Origin: a virus
DNA: 27,706 nt
Virus record (IMG/VR): IMGVR_UViG_3300029448_000326
Location: 1 to 27,706 of that record
Strand: one strand, 5' to 3'
The position numbers and the translations under genes are program-made. Under the pieces are notes generated by a model. The model saw nothing but the letters and a program-made list of their open reading frames with translations, ran no database searches and was not told the origin of the DNA. The number at the start of each line of letters is the position of its first letter. The stretch's first letter is position 1. Shown here one piece after another: positions 5,339-12,901 of the stretch.

Positions 5339-7741
5339 ATGGCAGATAATATTGATAAGTCTCTAGACCTAGGTGATAAGCCTGAACTTGAAATTTTAAA
5401 AAAAGAAACTGAAGTAGAAATTGACGGACAACGAGTCCCTACCCCTGAAGGATTAGAAATTGAAATGGATGAAGAGGGAGGAGCAACTCTTGATTTTGAT
5501 CCTATGTCTGATTTACCTGATGAAGTAGAGTTTTATTCTAATTTAGCTGAAGTGATGGACGATCAAAAGCTAGGTGTAATATCTGATGAATTACTTTCTG
5601 AATTAGAAAATGATCGCTCTTCTCGAAAAGATTGGGAAGACAGTTACATTAAAGGATTAGATTTACTCGGACTAAAGTATGAGCAAAGAACTAGACCTTT
5701 TGCAGGAGCTAGTGGTGTTACTCATCCTTTGTTAGCTGAAAGTGCTACACAATTTCAAGCTTCAGCATTTAAAGAACTTTTACCTGCTAACGGTCCTGTG
5801 CGAACAGCAGTTATGGGAGAGGAGACTCCTGAAAAATATTCTCAATCACAACGTGTTCAAGAGTTCATGAACTATCAGTTGATGAATATAATGGAAGACT
5901 ACACCACTGATTTTGATCAAATGTTATTTTATTTACCTCTAGCAGGTTCTACATTTAAAAAAGTTTATTTTGATGAGTTGATGGATAGAGCAGTATCTAA
6001 GTTTATTCCAGCAGAAGATTTAGTAGTCAACTACATGACAAGTGATTTAAATTCTTGTGAAAGAATTACTCAGATCATTAACATGAGTTATAATGATTTT
6101 AGAAAAAAACAAGTTTCAGGATTTTACAAAGACGTAGAGATTATTCCTTCAGAAACAGATCCTTCTGAAGTTCAAAAGAAATATGACGAGATGGAAGGTA
6201 TCAAACCTTCTTACATTGATAAGACAGTCAGACTGTATGAGTTTCATGTATCTCTAGACTTAGATGGCTTTGAAGATAAGGGAACTGATGGTGAACCCAC
6301 AGGAATTAAAATACCTTACATTGTCACTATTGAAGACGGTTCAGGTATGGTTGTAGGTATTAGAAGAAACTACGCAAAAGATGATGAGAAAAAATTAAAG
6401 AAAAGATATTTTGTTCATTACAAGTTTTTACCAGGTATAGGTTTCTATGGCTTAGGTTTAATTCATTTGATTGGTTCTCTATCAAGAGCAGCAACACAGA
6501 TGTTAAGACAATTAATAGACGCAGGTACATTAGCAAATTTACCAGCAGGATTTAAGTCAAGAGGACTTAAAATAAGAGATGACGCAGATCCAATACAACC
6601 AGGAGAATTTAGAGACATTGATGCGCCTAACGGTGATTTAAGAAATGCTCTCTTACCACTACCCTACAAAGAACCCTCTCAAACTTTATTTAGCCTCCTA
6701 GGCTTTGTTGTACAATCAGGACAAAGATTTGCTGCTATTACTGACTTACAAGTCGGTGATGCAAATCAAAATGCTCCTGTGGGAACAACAATGGCATTAT
6801 TAGAGAGGGGATCAAAGGTCATGTCAGGCATTCATAAAAGATGTCACTATTCTCAGAAAAAAGAATTTAAATTATTGTTTGATGTTTTTGCTGATTATTT
6901 ACCTGAGACCTATCCTTATTCTGTAGAGGGAGCTGATAGAACTGTTAAATCTGAAGACTTTAGTGATCGTGTTGATGTTCTTCCTGTTTCCGATCCTAAT
7001 ATATTCTCTACAACTCAAAGAGTTACATTGGCTCAAACTGAACTACAATTAGCTCAAAGTGCTCCTGATATTCATAATATTAAAGAAGCTTATCGAAGAA
7101 TGTATGAAGCTCTAGGAGTTAAAGACATTGATCAAATTTTAAGAAAAGATTCTCCTACTGCTCCTAAAGATCCTGCAACTGAGTCTGCTGACTTGTTAGA
7201 TGGAAATTTATTAAAAGCTTATGAAGGACAGGACCACGATGCGCATATACAGAACCATTTAATATTTGGAACTAATCAAATGGTTTTAGGTAATCCTCCT
7301 ATGGCAATGAAGCTACAAAAACATGTTTTAGATCATGTCTCTATGAAAGCAAAAGAACAAGTAATGCTATTAGTTCAACAGGGTCAAGTTTCTGAAAATC
7401 AAATGGAAGCTGCTGTAGCAAAATTACAGGCACAGTTCATGGCAGAAATAAAACAGTTGTCAGGACAACTTAGTGGTCAAGGTAAACCTGATCCTGTGAT
7501 ACAACTCAAACAACAAGAGTTACAACAAGATGCACAAAAAGATCAAGTAGACGCTCAGGTAGACGCTGCTAAACTACAATTAGATGCTGAAAGATTGAAA
7601 CAAAGAACAGCTATTGATCAAGCTAGGATACAAAAAGATTATGATATTGCAGATAAACGTGCAGAAGTTCAGTATGATAAAATGACTACACAAACTCTAA
7701 ACCAAGAGAGAAGAGATGCCACTAACAAAAAAAGGCAGTAA
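5339..7741 (+). CDS. Portal protein, P22/podovirus type
   Basis: This is the dodecameric ring at the packaging vertex through which TerL pumps DNA and to which neck and tail attach. Its 800 residues are typical of long podovirus portals. After an acidic N-terminus (1-75) the order is recognisable: ELENDRSSRKDWEDSYIKGLDLLG, RTRPFAGASGVTHPLLAES, QASAFKELLPANGPVRT, DMLFYLPLAGSTF-like segment (QMLFYLPLAGSTFKKV), KFLPGIGFYGLGLIHLIG, and GDANQNAPVGTTMALLERGSKV. Residues 690-800 are a long Gln/Asp/Lys-rich helix, corresponding to the barrel region. AGGTGG about 14 nt upstream of the ATG is the likely ribosome site. The 3' end overlaps a small gene at 7716. The neighbours (terminase upstream, scaffold and capsid downstream) confirm the role. 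Confidence 0.92.
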   Translation: MADNIDKSLDLGDKPELEILKKETEVEIDGQRVPTPEGLEIEMDEEGGATLDFDPMSDLPDEVEFYSNLAEVMDDQKLGVISDELLSELENDRSSRKDWEDSYIKGLDLLGLKYEQRTRPFAGASGVTHPLLAESATQFQASAFKELLPANGPVRTAVMGEETPEKYSQSQRVQEFMNYQLMNIMEDYTTDFDQMLFYLPLAGSTFKKVYFDELMDRAVSKFIPAEDLVVNYMTSDLNSCERITQIINMSYNDFRKKQVSGFYKDVEIIPSETDPSEVQKKYDEMEGIKPSYIDKTVRLYEFHVSLDLDGFEDKGTDGEPTGIKIPYIVTIEDGSGMVVGIRRNYAKDDEKKLKKRYFVHYKFLPGIGFYGLGLIHLIGSLSRAATQMLRQLIDAGTLANLPAGFKSRGLKIRDDADPIQPGEFRDIDAPNGDLRNALLPLPYKEPSQTLFSLLGFVVQSGQRFAAITDLQVGDANQNAPVGTTMALLERGSKVMSGIHKRCHYSQKKEFKLLFDVFADYLPETYPYSVEGADRTVKSEDFSDRVDVLPVSDPNIFSTTQRVTLAQTELQLAQSAPDIHNIKEAYRRMYEALGVKDIDQILRKDSPTAPKDPATESADLLDGNLLKAYEGQDHDAHIQNHLIFGTNQMVLGNPPMAMKLQKHVLDHVSMKAKEQVMLLVQQGQVSENQMEAAVAKLQAQFMAEIKQLSGQLSGQGKPDPVIQLKQQELQQDAQKDQVDAQVDAAKLQLDAERLKQRTAIDQARIQKDYDIADKRAEVQYDKMTTQTLNQERRDATNKKRQ

Positions 7742-7859
7742 GATAAAAAAATCCATGGAGAAACAATATGGAAAGAAAAAAGGTGAACAGGTTTTTTATT
7801 CTTCTATTAACAAAAAAACTATCAAAGGCGCTGAAAAGAAATCTAGGAAAAAAAAGTAA
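7716..7859 (+). CDS. 47-residue basic MPLTKKG-type phage peptide
   Basis: Overlapping the portal end in another frame, the ATG at 7716 opens 47 codons beginning MPLTKKGSKIKKSMEKQYG and ending in a Lys-rich tail. Peptides starting MPLTKKG with a KKGEQVFYSS-like centre are, as I recall, common in marine phage genomes next to portal genes. The function is unknown; the strong positive charge suggests nucleic-acid or portal/DNA binding. A longer frame over 7768-8106 covers the same bases, but its first 36 codons are low-complexity and its real start is 7876. This gene is easy to miss by automatic calling. Confidence 0.6.
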   Translation: MPLTKKGSKIKKSMEKQYGKKKGEQVFYSSINKKTIKGAEKKSRKKK

Positions 7860-7875
7860 TAAGTATTATACTCCC

Positions 7876-8106
7876 ATGATGGACAAACCTACTGAAAAAA
7901 GAGTTCAAAAAATTATTAACGAAACTAGACATTTTGTTCAAGGTCAGGCTGACCAAGGAGTGAATTTAGTTGAATTAGCTCAAGTTATGTTGGCTATGAG
8001 TCGTGAAACAATTGTTGATGCATATGGAGAAGCTGTAGCAGATAGCTATATTGCTAATCAAATTTCTATGTTGCAAAGTGAAGAAAATAATCTAACATTA
8101 CACTAA
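7876..8106 (+). CDS. 76-residue helical protein of unknown function
   Basis: I start it at ATG 7876 (MMDKPTEKRVQKIIN), because the extension back to 7768 overlaps the basic 47-residue gene and is plain Lys/Leu low-complexity. The product looks all-helical and amphipathic (RVQKIINETRHFVQG, VELAQVMLAMSRETIVDAYGEAVADSYI). It ends with a TAATG overlap with the next gene, so translation is probably coupled. No family is recognised. Its place between portal and holin suggests a minor head or assembly factor, but that is inference. Confidence 0.6.
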   Translation: MMDKPTEKRVQKIINETRHFVQGQADQGVNLVELAQVMLAMSRETIVDAYGEAVADSYIANQISMLQSEENNLTLH

Positions 8107-8276
8107 TGACCAAGCGATTAACAAAAACTGTTCCTCCTAAAAAAGGACCGAAGTCTCAGGGTATGGATATTCCATATGGTAAAATTGTAAAAGTTGGACC
8201 TGTTCCTGAGGACAAGAAACATAAACGTGGGTACGGAATAGCCTCAAAAGGACTCAAATTCGAAGGAGTATTTTAA
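8106..8276 (+). CDS. 56-residue Lys/Pro/Gly-rich peptide
   Basis: The ATG shares its A with the previous stop codon (TAATG). The 56-residue product MTKRLTKTVPPKKGPKSQG through IASKGLKFEGVF is basic, Pro/Gly-rich and probably extended rather than globular. Such VPPKKGP peptides recur in marine podovirus-like genomes in my memory, without known function. It is linked by another TAATG to the following membrane peptide, and a GGAG in its last codons can serve as the next ribosome site. Confidence 0.55.
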   Translation: MTKRLTKTVPPKKGPKSQGMDIPYGKIVKVGPVPEDKKHKRGYGIASKGLKFEGVF

Positions 8277-8371
8277 TGGATATAATCAAAAAACTTTGGA
8301 ACGATCATCCCAAAAAAAAATGGCTCGTTGTTGGCATAGCTGTCGGCTGGGTAGCTGCTCAATTTATCTAA
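8276..8371 (+). CDS. 31-residue single-span membrane peptide
   Basis: A very short gene with a good upstream GAAGGAG and TAATG coupling. The product has a charged N-terminus (DIIKKLWNDHPKKK) followed by one hydrophobic stretch (WLVVGIAVGWVAAQFI, residues 16-31) reaching the C-terminus. It sits four bases before the holin gene. A one-span peptide beside a holin could be an antiholin, pinholin-like partner or holin regulator. This is inferred from position and topology only. Confidence 0.6.
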   Translation: MDIIKKLWNDHPKKKWLVVGIAVGWVAAQFI

Positions 8372-8374
8372 TAA

Positions 8375-8794
8375 ATGTTATCTAAATTATTAGGCGGATC
8401 TCTAGTGGACACTGTCGGAAAAGTAATCGATAGCGTCCACACTTCCGAAGAAGAAAAACTTAACGCAAGAAACAAACTCAAAGAACTAGAAAACGAAATA
8501 AATTCTAAACAGATGGACATCAATTTAGCTGATGCTAAGTCCACTGCTGTTGGTTTTGGTGGTATGATGCAAAGAAGTTGGAGGCCTCTCATCGGGATGA
8601 GTTGTGCCCTAGCAATATTGTGGGAGTACGTATTAAAACAGTTTATTATGTTTATACTTGCAGCATTTAGTGTAGAACACGATCCTTTGCCTGCCCTTGA
8701 CATGGCCGTTTTGATGCCACTTGTGCTTTCATTATTAGGAATGGCGGGAATTCGCAGCTTCGATAAGCTTAAAAAAACTAATTCAGATAAATAA
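8375..8794 (+). CDS. Holin, three-TM gene-transfer-agent type
   Basis: Holins form lesions in the inner membrane at a programmed time. This 139-residue protein fits the 'holin of 3TMs for gene-transfer release' family: an N-terminal amphipathic, charged helix (EEEKLNARNKLKELENEINSKQ, 25-46), then the signature GGMMQRSWRPLIGMSCA (62-78), and three hydrophobic segments at about 71-85, 86-99 and 109-126. The family was first described from alphaproteobacterial gene transfer agents, which agrees with an alphaproteobacterial host. It follows a 31-residue membrane peptide after three bases. No endolysin follows it. Confidence 0.85.
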   Translation: MLSKLLGGSLVDTVGKVIDSVHTSEEEKLNARNKLKELENEINSKQMDINLADAKSTAVGFGGMMQRSWRPLIGMSCALAILWEYVLKQFIMFILAAFSVEHDPLPALDMAVLMPLVLSLLGMAGIRSFDKLKKTNSDK

Positions 8795-8819
8795 TAACAA
8801 AAAAGAAAGGCAAAAAATA

Positions 8820-9167
8820 ATGACAATACTAGAAAACGAACTACCAGATAATCTGTTAGGTAGCACATCAACTATAAAATTCACTTTAGATGACACAGGA
8901 TATGTAAAAATTGAAAAAGACTTCACTACAGGTGGATGGGATGTAGACGTTACAGGAACAATTACTGATCCAGATGGAACAACTTGGCAAATGGAAGTAA
9001 AAACTTCTGCGGGTTCTGATCATAACAAATCAGGAGTAGCGACAGGACAATCAGAAAAGTTTACGCTAAAAACTAACTTTGATAAAACAACTGTAACTTT
9101 AAAACTTTGGGCTGAAAATGGTGATGCTTCTGCAGGAGCTGTGGGGCATATAAGTTTAAAATATTAA
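8820..9167 (+). CDS. Small beta-rich protein of unknown function
   Basis: The start is supported by GAAAGG 9 nt upstream. The 115-residue product has alternating polar/hydrophobic strands with many Thr, Gly and Asp (TGTITDPDGTTWQMEVKTSAGSD is interrupted by turns), no Cys, no signal peptide and no membrane span. It looks like a single Ig-like or beta-sandwich domain. In the head module this could be a decoration or minor virion protein, but it is not recognised. Confidence 0.6.
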   Translation: MTILENELPDNLLGSTSTIKFTLDDTGYVKIEKDFTTGGWDVDVTGTITDPDGTTWQMEVKTSAGSDHNKSGVATGQSEKFTLKTNFDKTTVTLKLWAENGDASAGAVGHISLKY

Positions 9168-9173
9168 TATTGG

Positions 9174-9362
9174 ATGAACGATCGTTTCGATTACCAAGTA
9201 AAAAAACTTATTCAACAAAGAGTAGAAGAACAAAAAGAAAACTTGTTGAGTAGATCTCTAAGTTCTTACGAACAGTATCAATATGAACTTGGAAAACTAC
9301 ATGCTTTAGAGCATTTATTAATAGATTACCAAGAACTAAACAAAAAGGTGATAGAAGAATGA
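9174..9362 (+). CDS. 62-residue helical protein
   Basis: Very polar and helical by composition (DYQVKKLIQQRVEEQKENL, ELGKLHALEHLLIDYQELNKKVIEE), likely a short coiled-coil or helical hairpin. No ribosome site precedes the ATG, but it begins six bases after the previous stop and ends in an ATGA overlap with the GroES gene, so it is probably translated by coupling. No family is recognised. Confidence 0.6.
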   Translation: MNDRFDYQVKKLIQQRVEEQKENLLSRSLSSYEQYQYELGKLHALEHLLIDYQELNKKVIEE

Positions 9363-9781
9363 GTAAACTAATAGTGCCTAGTTACTTAAAAGGTAACGAA
9401 AAAAAGGCAAAAGAAGAAAAGAAAGAAGAAGACAAAGGACCTGCTATGGAAAGAGTTCCTCAAGCAACAGGTTGGAGAATAGTGGTTCTACCTTATAAGG
9501 GGGTAGAAAAAACAAAAGGTGGTTTGTTACTTACTGACAAGGCCATCGAAGAACAACAACTCACTACCAATGTGGGTTTAATTTTAAGTATGGGTTCTGA
9601 TGCTTATGCTGATAAGAATAAATTTCCCAATGGGCCTTGGTGTGAAAAAGGTGATTGGGTAGTATTTGCTAAATATGCTGGCTCTAGAGTCAAAATTGAA
9701 GGTGGAGAAATACGTATTCTTAATGATGATGAAATATTAGCAAAGTTGAAAGATCCAAAAGACGTATTAACTATCTATTAA
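9359..9781 (+). CDS. GroES-like co-chaperonin (Cpn10)
   Basis: Residues 38-130 follow the Cpn10 fold: GWRIVVLPYKG at 38-48, a mobile-loop-like KTKGGLLLTD at 51-60 (LLL in place of the usual IVL that binds GroEL), VGLILSMGSDAY at 72-83, GDWVVFAKYAGSRVKIEG at 98-115, and LNDDEILAKL at 121-130. A 30-residue charged Lys/Glu extension precedes the domain. It would cap the host GroEL to help fold phage proteins, as T4 gp31 does for its capsid protein. Its place just before the scaffold and capsid genes fits that. It is translationally coupled to the previous gene (ATGA, with AAGGTG upstream). Confidence 0.85.
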   Translation: MSKLIVPSYLKGNEKKAKEEKKEEDKGPAMERVPQATGWRIVVLPYKGVEKTKGGLLLTDKAIEEQQLTTNVGLILSMGSDAYADKNKFPNGPWCEKGDWVVFAKYAGSRVKIEGGEIRILNDDEILAKLKDPKDVLTIY

Positions 9782-9791
9782 GGAGATAAAA

Positions 9792-10709
9792 ATGGCTGAA
9801 GAAAAAATGGTAGACCTTGACACCACAGGAGAGGGTCAAGAGGTTGAACTTCAAGAAGAAGATAAATCTACCGAAGATAAGCCTGTTTCTAATGATGTAG
9901 AAGATAAAAAAGAAGAAACAGAAAAGGTAGAAGAATCTTCAGAAGAAGAGTCTAAAGACGATGGTTTAGACAAATACTCCAAAAATGTTCAAAGAAGAAT
10001 CAAAAAACTTTTGGATAAAGTGGAAAGAGCTGAACAAAGAGAAAACGAAGCTTTAAAGTTTGCTGAAGTTGCTAAAAAGAAGGCAGATGAAGCTGAAACT
10101 AAAATTCAATCTTTGGATGAAAATTATATTTCAGAATATGAAACAAGAGTTAAATCTCAAATTGAACAAGCAAAAAAAGCTTTAACCGATGCAAGATTTA
10201 ATAATGATGTGAATGCTGAGGTAGAGGCTCAAAGATCTTTGACAAGACTTGCTATTGAAGAAGAAAGAGCAATTGTTTCAAAAGAACAAAGAGAAAAGCT
10301 ATTAAAACAAAAAGAAGGTTTAATGGCTGAAAAACAAACTCAAGCTCAACAAGCTCCTAGACAGCCTGATCCTAGAGCTGAAAAATGGGCTGAAGAAAAT
10401 GAGTGGTTTGGAAAAGATGAAGCAATGACCTTTACTGCTTTAGCTCATCATAAAAATCTTTTGAAAGAAGGTTATGATCCTAAAAGTGATGAATATTATG
10501 AAGAAATTAACTCTTATGTTAAAAAACAGTTTCCTCATAAATTTGAAGAAGCAGTTGCAGAAGTTAAAGAAAGAGCTCCTCAAACAGTTGCTGGAGCATC
10601 TAGAACTTCTAAGGCAAAAGGTTCTACAAAAGTAAAGCTAACTCCTAGTCAAGTTGCTATAGCAAAAAAACTAGGCCTGACACTTGAACAATACGCAAAA
10701 TATGTATAG
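9792..10709 (+). CDS. Scaffolding protein
   Basis: The 305-residue product has the features of podovirus scaffolds: an acidic, disordered N-terminus (1-60, Glu/Asp rich), a long coiled coil with Lys/Glu/Ala heptads (about 65-185), a Gln/Pro linker (190-205), a conserved-looking EKWAEENEWFGKDEAMTFTALA block (about 207-228) and a basic C-terminus ending KLGLTLEQYAKYV, which would be the capsid-binding helix-turn-helix. Scaffolds direct T=7 prohead assembly and leave before DNA entry. An excellent AAGGAG site precedes it. Position between GroES and capsid genes supports the call. Confidence 0.85.
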   Translation: MAEEKMVDLDTTGEGQEVELQEEDKSTEDKPVSNDVEDKKEETEKVEESSEEESKDDGLDKYSKNVQRRIKKLLDKVERAEQRENEALKFAEVAKKKADEAETKIQSLDENYISEYETRVKSQIEQAKKALTDARFNNDVNAEVEAQRSLTRLAIEEERAIVSKEQREKLLKQKEGLMAEKQTQAQQAPRQPDPRAEKWAEENEWFGKDEAMTFTALAHHKNLLKEGYDPKSDEYYEEINSYVKKQFPHKFEEAVAEVKERAPQTVAGASRTSKAKGSTKVKLTPSQVAIAKKLGLTLEQYAKYV

Positions 10710-10721
10710 ATTGGAAATATT

Positions 10722-11177
10722 ATGGTAAATAAAACGTCAAGATCTAATGAGACTAGGGAAAAAACAGCTCGTAAAAAAGGTTGGACTAGACCTTCATCAT
10801 TAGACGCACCCCCAGCACCTGAAGGTTTTAAACACAGATGGATTAGGGAATCAGTCAGAGGATTTGATGATACAAAGAATATCATGGGAAAATTACGAGA
10901 AGGTTGGGAATTAGTCCGAGCTGACGAGTATCCTGATTGGCAACTTCCTTCCATTGATGATGGAAAACACGCTGGTGTTATAGGGGTAGGTGGGTTACTG
11001 TTAGCTCGTATGCCAGTAGAAACTGTTGAAGAGAGAAACTCTTATTACAAAAACTTAACCGAGAGCCAAAAAGAGGCTGTCGACAGTGATCTACTGAGAA
11101 TAGAGGATCCTCGGATGCCGATCAGTAAGCCCCAAAGACAAACCAAAGTAACTTTTGGTTCAGGAAACAAGTCGTAA
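10722..11177 (+). CDS. Head-associated protein of unknown function
   Basis: The 151-residue product begins with a basic disordered stretch (KTSRSNETREKTARKKGWTR), then PAPEGFKHRWIRE and GKLREGWELVRADEYPDW, a segment I have seen in proteins encoded between scaffold and capsid in marine podovirus-like genomes. A Gly-rich VIGVGGLLLARMP follows at about 86-98, and the C-terminus is polar. A protease role is not evident: no catalytic Ser/His/Asp set is visible. A minor head, head-completion or capsid-lattice role is the best guess. Confidence 0.55.
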   Translation: MVNKTSRSNETREKTARKKGWTRPSSLDAPPAPEGFKHRWIRESVRGFDDTKNIMGKLREGWELVRADEYPDWQLPSIDDGKHAGVIGVGGLLLARMPVETVEERNSYYKNLTESQKEAVDSDLLRIEDPRMPISKPQRQTKVTFGSGNKS

Positions 11178-11235
11178 TCGGCACGGTTTGTTTAACGAAC
11201 ACTATTAATAACGCATATTACAAAGGAGTAATATT

Positions 11236-11814
11236 ATGGCAAATCAACAAGGCAACTTTGGATTTCGTCCAGTGCTAATGCTAGGTTCTGCTTATCAGGG
11301 CCAAGGTCAACAACAAATGACCATAGCGAGTAACGAAACGAATTCCATTTTTATGGGAGATCCCGTTGTATTAAATGCAAACGGTTCTATTTCTCGTGGA
11401 TCAAGTAAAGGTGCTGAATTGGTTGGTGTTTTTAATGGTTGTTTCTATACAGACCCAACTTCACAAAAACCAACTTTTTCAAATCATTATCCAGGTGGCA
11501 TTGTAGCGAGTGATATCGTTGCATCAGTTATCTCAGATCCAGACGTAGTGTTTGAAGTCAAAGTAGATGACGCAAACGCTGGACGAGCACAAGTCGGTTC
11601 AACAGCTAACATCGCAACTTACGCTGCAGGATCTACCAAATCAGGTATTTCAGGCGTATCAATAGATGGTGGCAGTTTTGCAACCAGTAATGGCTCTAAC
11701 TTTGCTGTTTATGATCTTTCAACAGATCCTGATAACAGTGACTATACTGTAGCTAACGCTAACATTCTTGTTAGAATTAACTTACATCAGTATAGAGATA
11801 GCACAGGAGTATAG
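11236..11814 (+). CDS. Capsid decoration-like protein
   Basis: A strong AAGGAG site precedes the ATG. The 192-residue product is beta-rich and begins NFGFRPV, then QMTIASNETNSIFMGDPVVLN, SISRG, GVFNGCFYTDPTS, and later SDPDVVFEVKVDD. This order (an NxFxGDPV box, then GVFxGCxY) is that of small capsid-associated or decoration proteins found just before Mu/HK97-type capsid genes in marine phages. It ends three bases before the capsid gene and shares codon use with it, so it is probably made in high copy. Confidence 0.6.
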   Translation: MANQQGNFGFRPVLMLGSAYQGQGQQQMTIASNETNSIFMGDPVVLNANGSISRGSSKGAELVGVFNGCFYTDPTSQKPTFSNHYPGGIVASDIVASVISDPDVVFEVKVDDANAGRAQVGSTANIATYAAGSTKSGISGVSIDGGSFATSNGSNFAVYDLSTDPDNSDYTVANANILVRINLHQYRDSTGV

Positions 11815-11817
11815 ACT

Positions 11818-12741
11818 ATGGCTATATCAAGAAGTCAACTCGTTAAAGAGTTAGAACCAGGTCTAAACGCACTGTTTGGCTTGGAGTACGCAAGATATGA
11901 AAACGAACACACAGAAATCTTTGATAACGAATCTTCAGACAGAGCGTTTGAAGAGGAAGTAATGCTTTCTGGTTTCGGTTCAGCACCTACTAAAGCAGAG
12001 GGCGCTGGTATATCTTACGATACAGCAGTTGAAGCTTATACTTCACGTTACACACACGAAACAATTGCATTTGGTTTTGCAATAACAGAAGAAGCTATCG
12101 AAGATAATCTTTATGATCAGCTTTCCTCTCGTTATACGAAAGCTCTTGCAAGATCAATGGCAAACACAAAGCAAGTAAAAGGCGCTGATGTTTTAAACAA
12201 CGCTTTTGCAGGTGCAGGTGCTGCAGGAACTAATCCTGGTGGTGACGGTGTATCTTTAATCAATACACAACACCCATTAGCACAAGGTGGTCTTTTATCA
12301 AACAGATTAGCAACAGATGCTGATCTTAATGAAACATCACTTGAGCAATCTTTAATTGACATTGCTGCATTCGTGGACGAGCGTGGTCTTAAAATCGCAA
12401 CACAAGGTAGAAAACTTATAATTCCAAAAGAATTACAGTTTACTGCTGATAGATTAATGGCCTCTGCTAACAGAACAAGCACTGCTGATAATGATATCAA
12501 TGCAATCAGAAACATGGGTATGATCCCTGAAGGTTATGTAGTGAACCACTTCTTAACCGATATCAATGCATTCTACATTAAAACTGATGCACCAAACGGT
12601 CTAAAACATTTCACAAGAACTGCACTATCCACAAACATGGAAGGTGATTTCGATACAGGAAATGTAAGATACAAAGCTAGAGAGAGATACTCATTTGGTT
12701 TCTCAGATCCTAGAGGTATTTTCGGAACTTCAGGCGCATAG
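11818..12741 (+). CDS. Major capsid protein (HK97 fold, Mu gpT-like)
   Basis: The 307-residue product matches the Mu-like major head subunit pattern: an N-arm (AISRSQLVKELEPGLNALFGLEY), SSDRAFEEEVMLSGFG, the repeated helix KALARSMANTKQVKGADVLNNAF, a P-domain-like DVLxxAFxG plus HPLAQGG, then GLKIATQGRKLIIPKELQFTADRLM and a C-terminal ARERYSFGFSDPRGIFG. There is no protease gene or obvious N-terminal delta domain, consistent with scaffolding by the separate upstream gene. AGGAG sits 7 nt before the ATG. A terminator follows at 12765, as expected for the most highly expressed unit. Confidence 0.9.
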   Translation: MAISRSQLVKELEPGLNALFGLEYARYENEHTEIFDNESSDRAFEEEVMLSGFGSAPTKAEGAGISYDTAVEAYTSRYTHETIAFGFAITEEAIEDNLYDQLSSRYTKALARSMANTKQVKGADVLNNAFAGAGAAGTNPGGDGVSLINTQHPLAQGGLLSNRLATDADLNETSLEQSLIDIAAFVDERGLKIATQGRKLIIPKELQFTADRLMASANRTSTADNDINAIRNMGMIPEGYVVNHFLTDINAFYIKTDAPNGLKHFTRTALSTNMEGDFDTGNVRYKARERYSFGFSDPRGIFGTSGA

Positions 12742-12764
12742 TTTAATCGTCAATAATTAATATT

Positions 12765-12799
12765 AAAGGGGCGTATGTCTTTGACTGCGCCCTTTTTTT
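12765..12799 (+). terminator. Intrinsic terminator after the capsid gene
   Basis: GGGCG (12769-12773) pairs with CGCCC (12788-12792) around a 14-base loop. The stem is flanked by AAA on the left and followed by seven T, and it can extend through A-T pairs with one bulged G. It lies 24 bases after the capsid stop. Confidence 0.85.
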
Positions 12800-12827
12800 A
12801 TGCCATATTGAAATCCTAGCAAAATAG

Positions 12828-12886
12828 ATTACACAAACTGAGCTAGACAGACTTATATAGAGATTGTGTGATCATGGTCTATATAA
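12828..12886 (+). promoter_or_regulatory. Interleaved stems upstream of the 12902 gene: pseudoknot or switch
   Basis: Two 9-bp complementary pairs are interleaved. Stem A is ATTACACAA 12828-12836 with TTGTGTGAT 12864-12872 (one G-U). Stem B is TTATATAGA 12853-12861 with TCTATATAA 12878-12886 (perfect). The order A-B-A'-B' is that of an H-type pseudoknot, or of two mutually exclusive hairpins. The AAGGAGG ribosome site starts only about four bases after B'. A control element on transcription start, mRNA stability or initiation is inferred. No convincing sigma70 promoter was found here. Confidence 0.5.
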
Positions 12887-12901
12887 CCAAGGAGGTTTAA
12901 T

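Noticed and set aside
7768-7875. N-terminal extension of the 7876-8106 gene
   Set aside because: It overlaps a better 47-residue gene in another frame, is Lys/Leu low-complexity, and an internal Met-Met at 7876 gives a cleaner product.
8368-8871. 167-residue leftward ORF opposite the holin
   Set aside because: Antisense to a clear GTA-type holin; its hydrophobic, Ser/Leu-rich sequence is what the reverse of a membrane protein gene yields.
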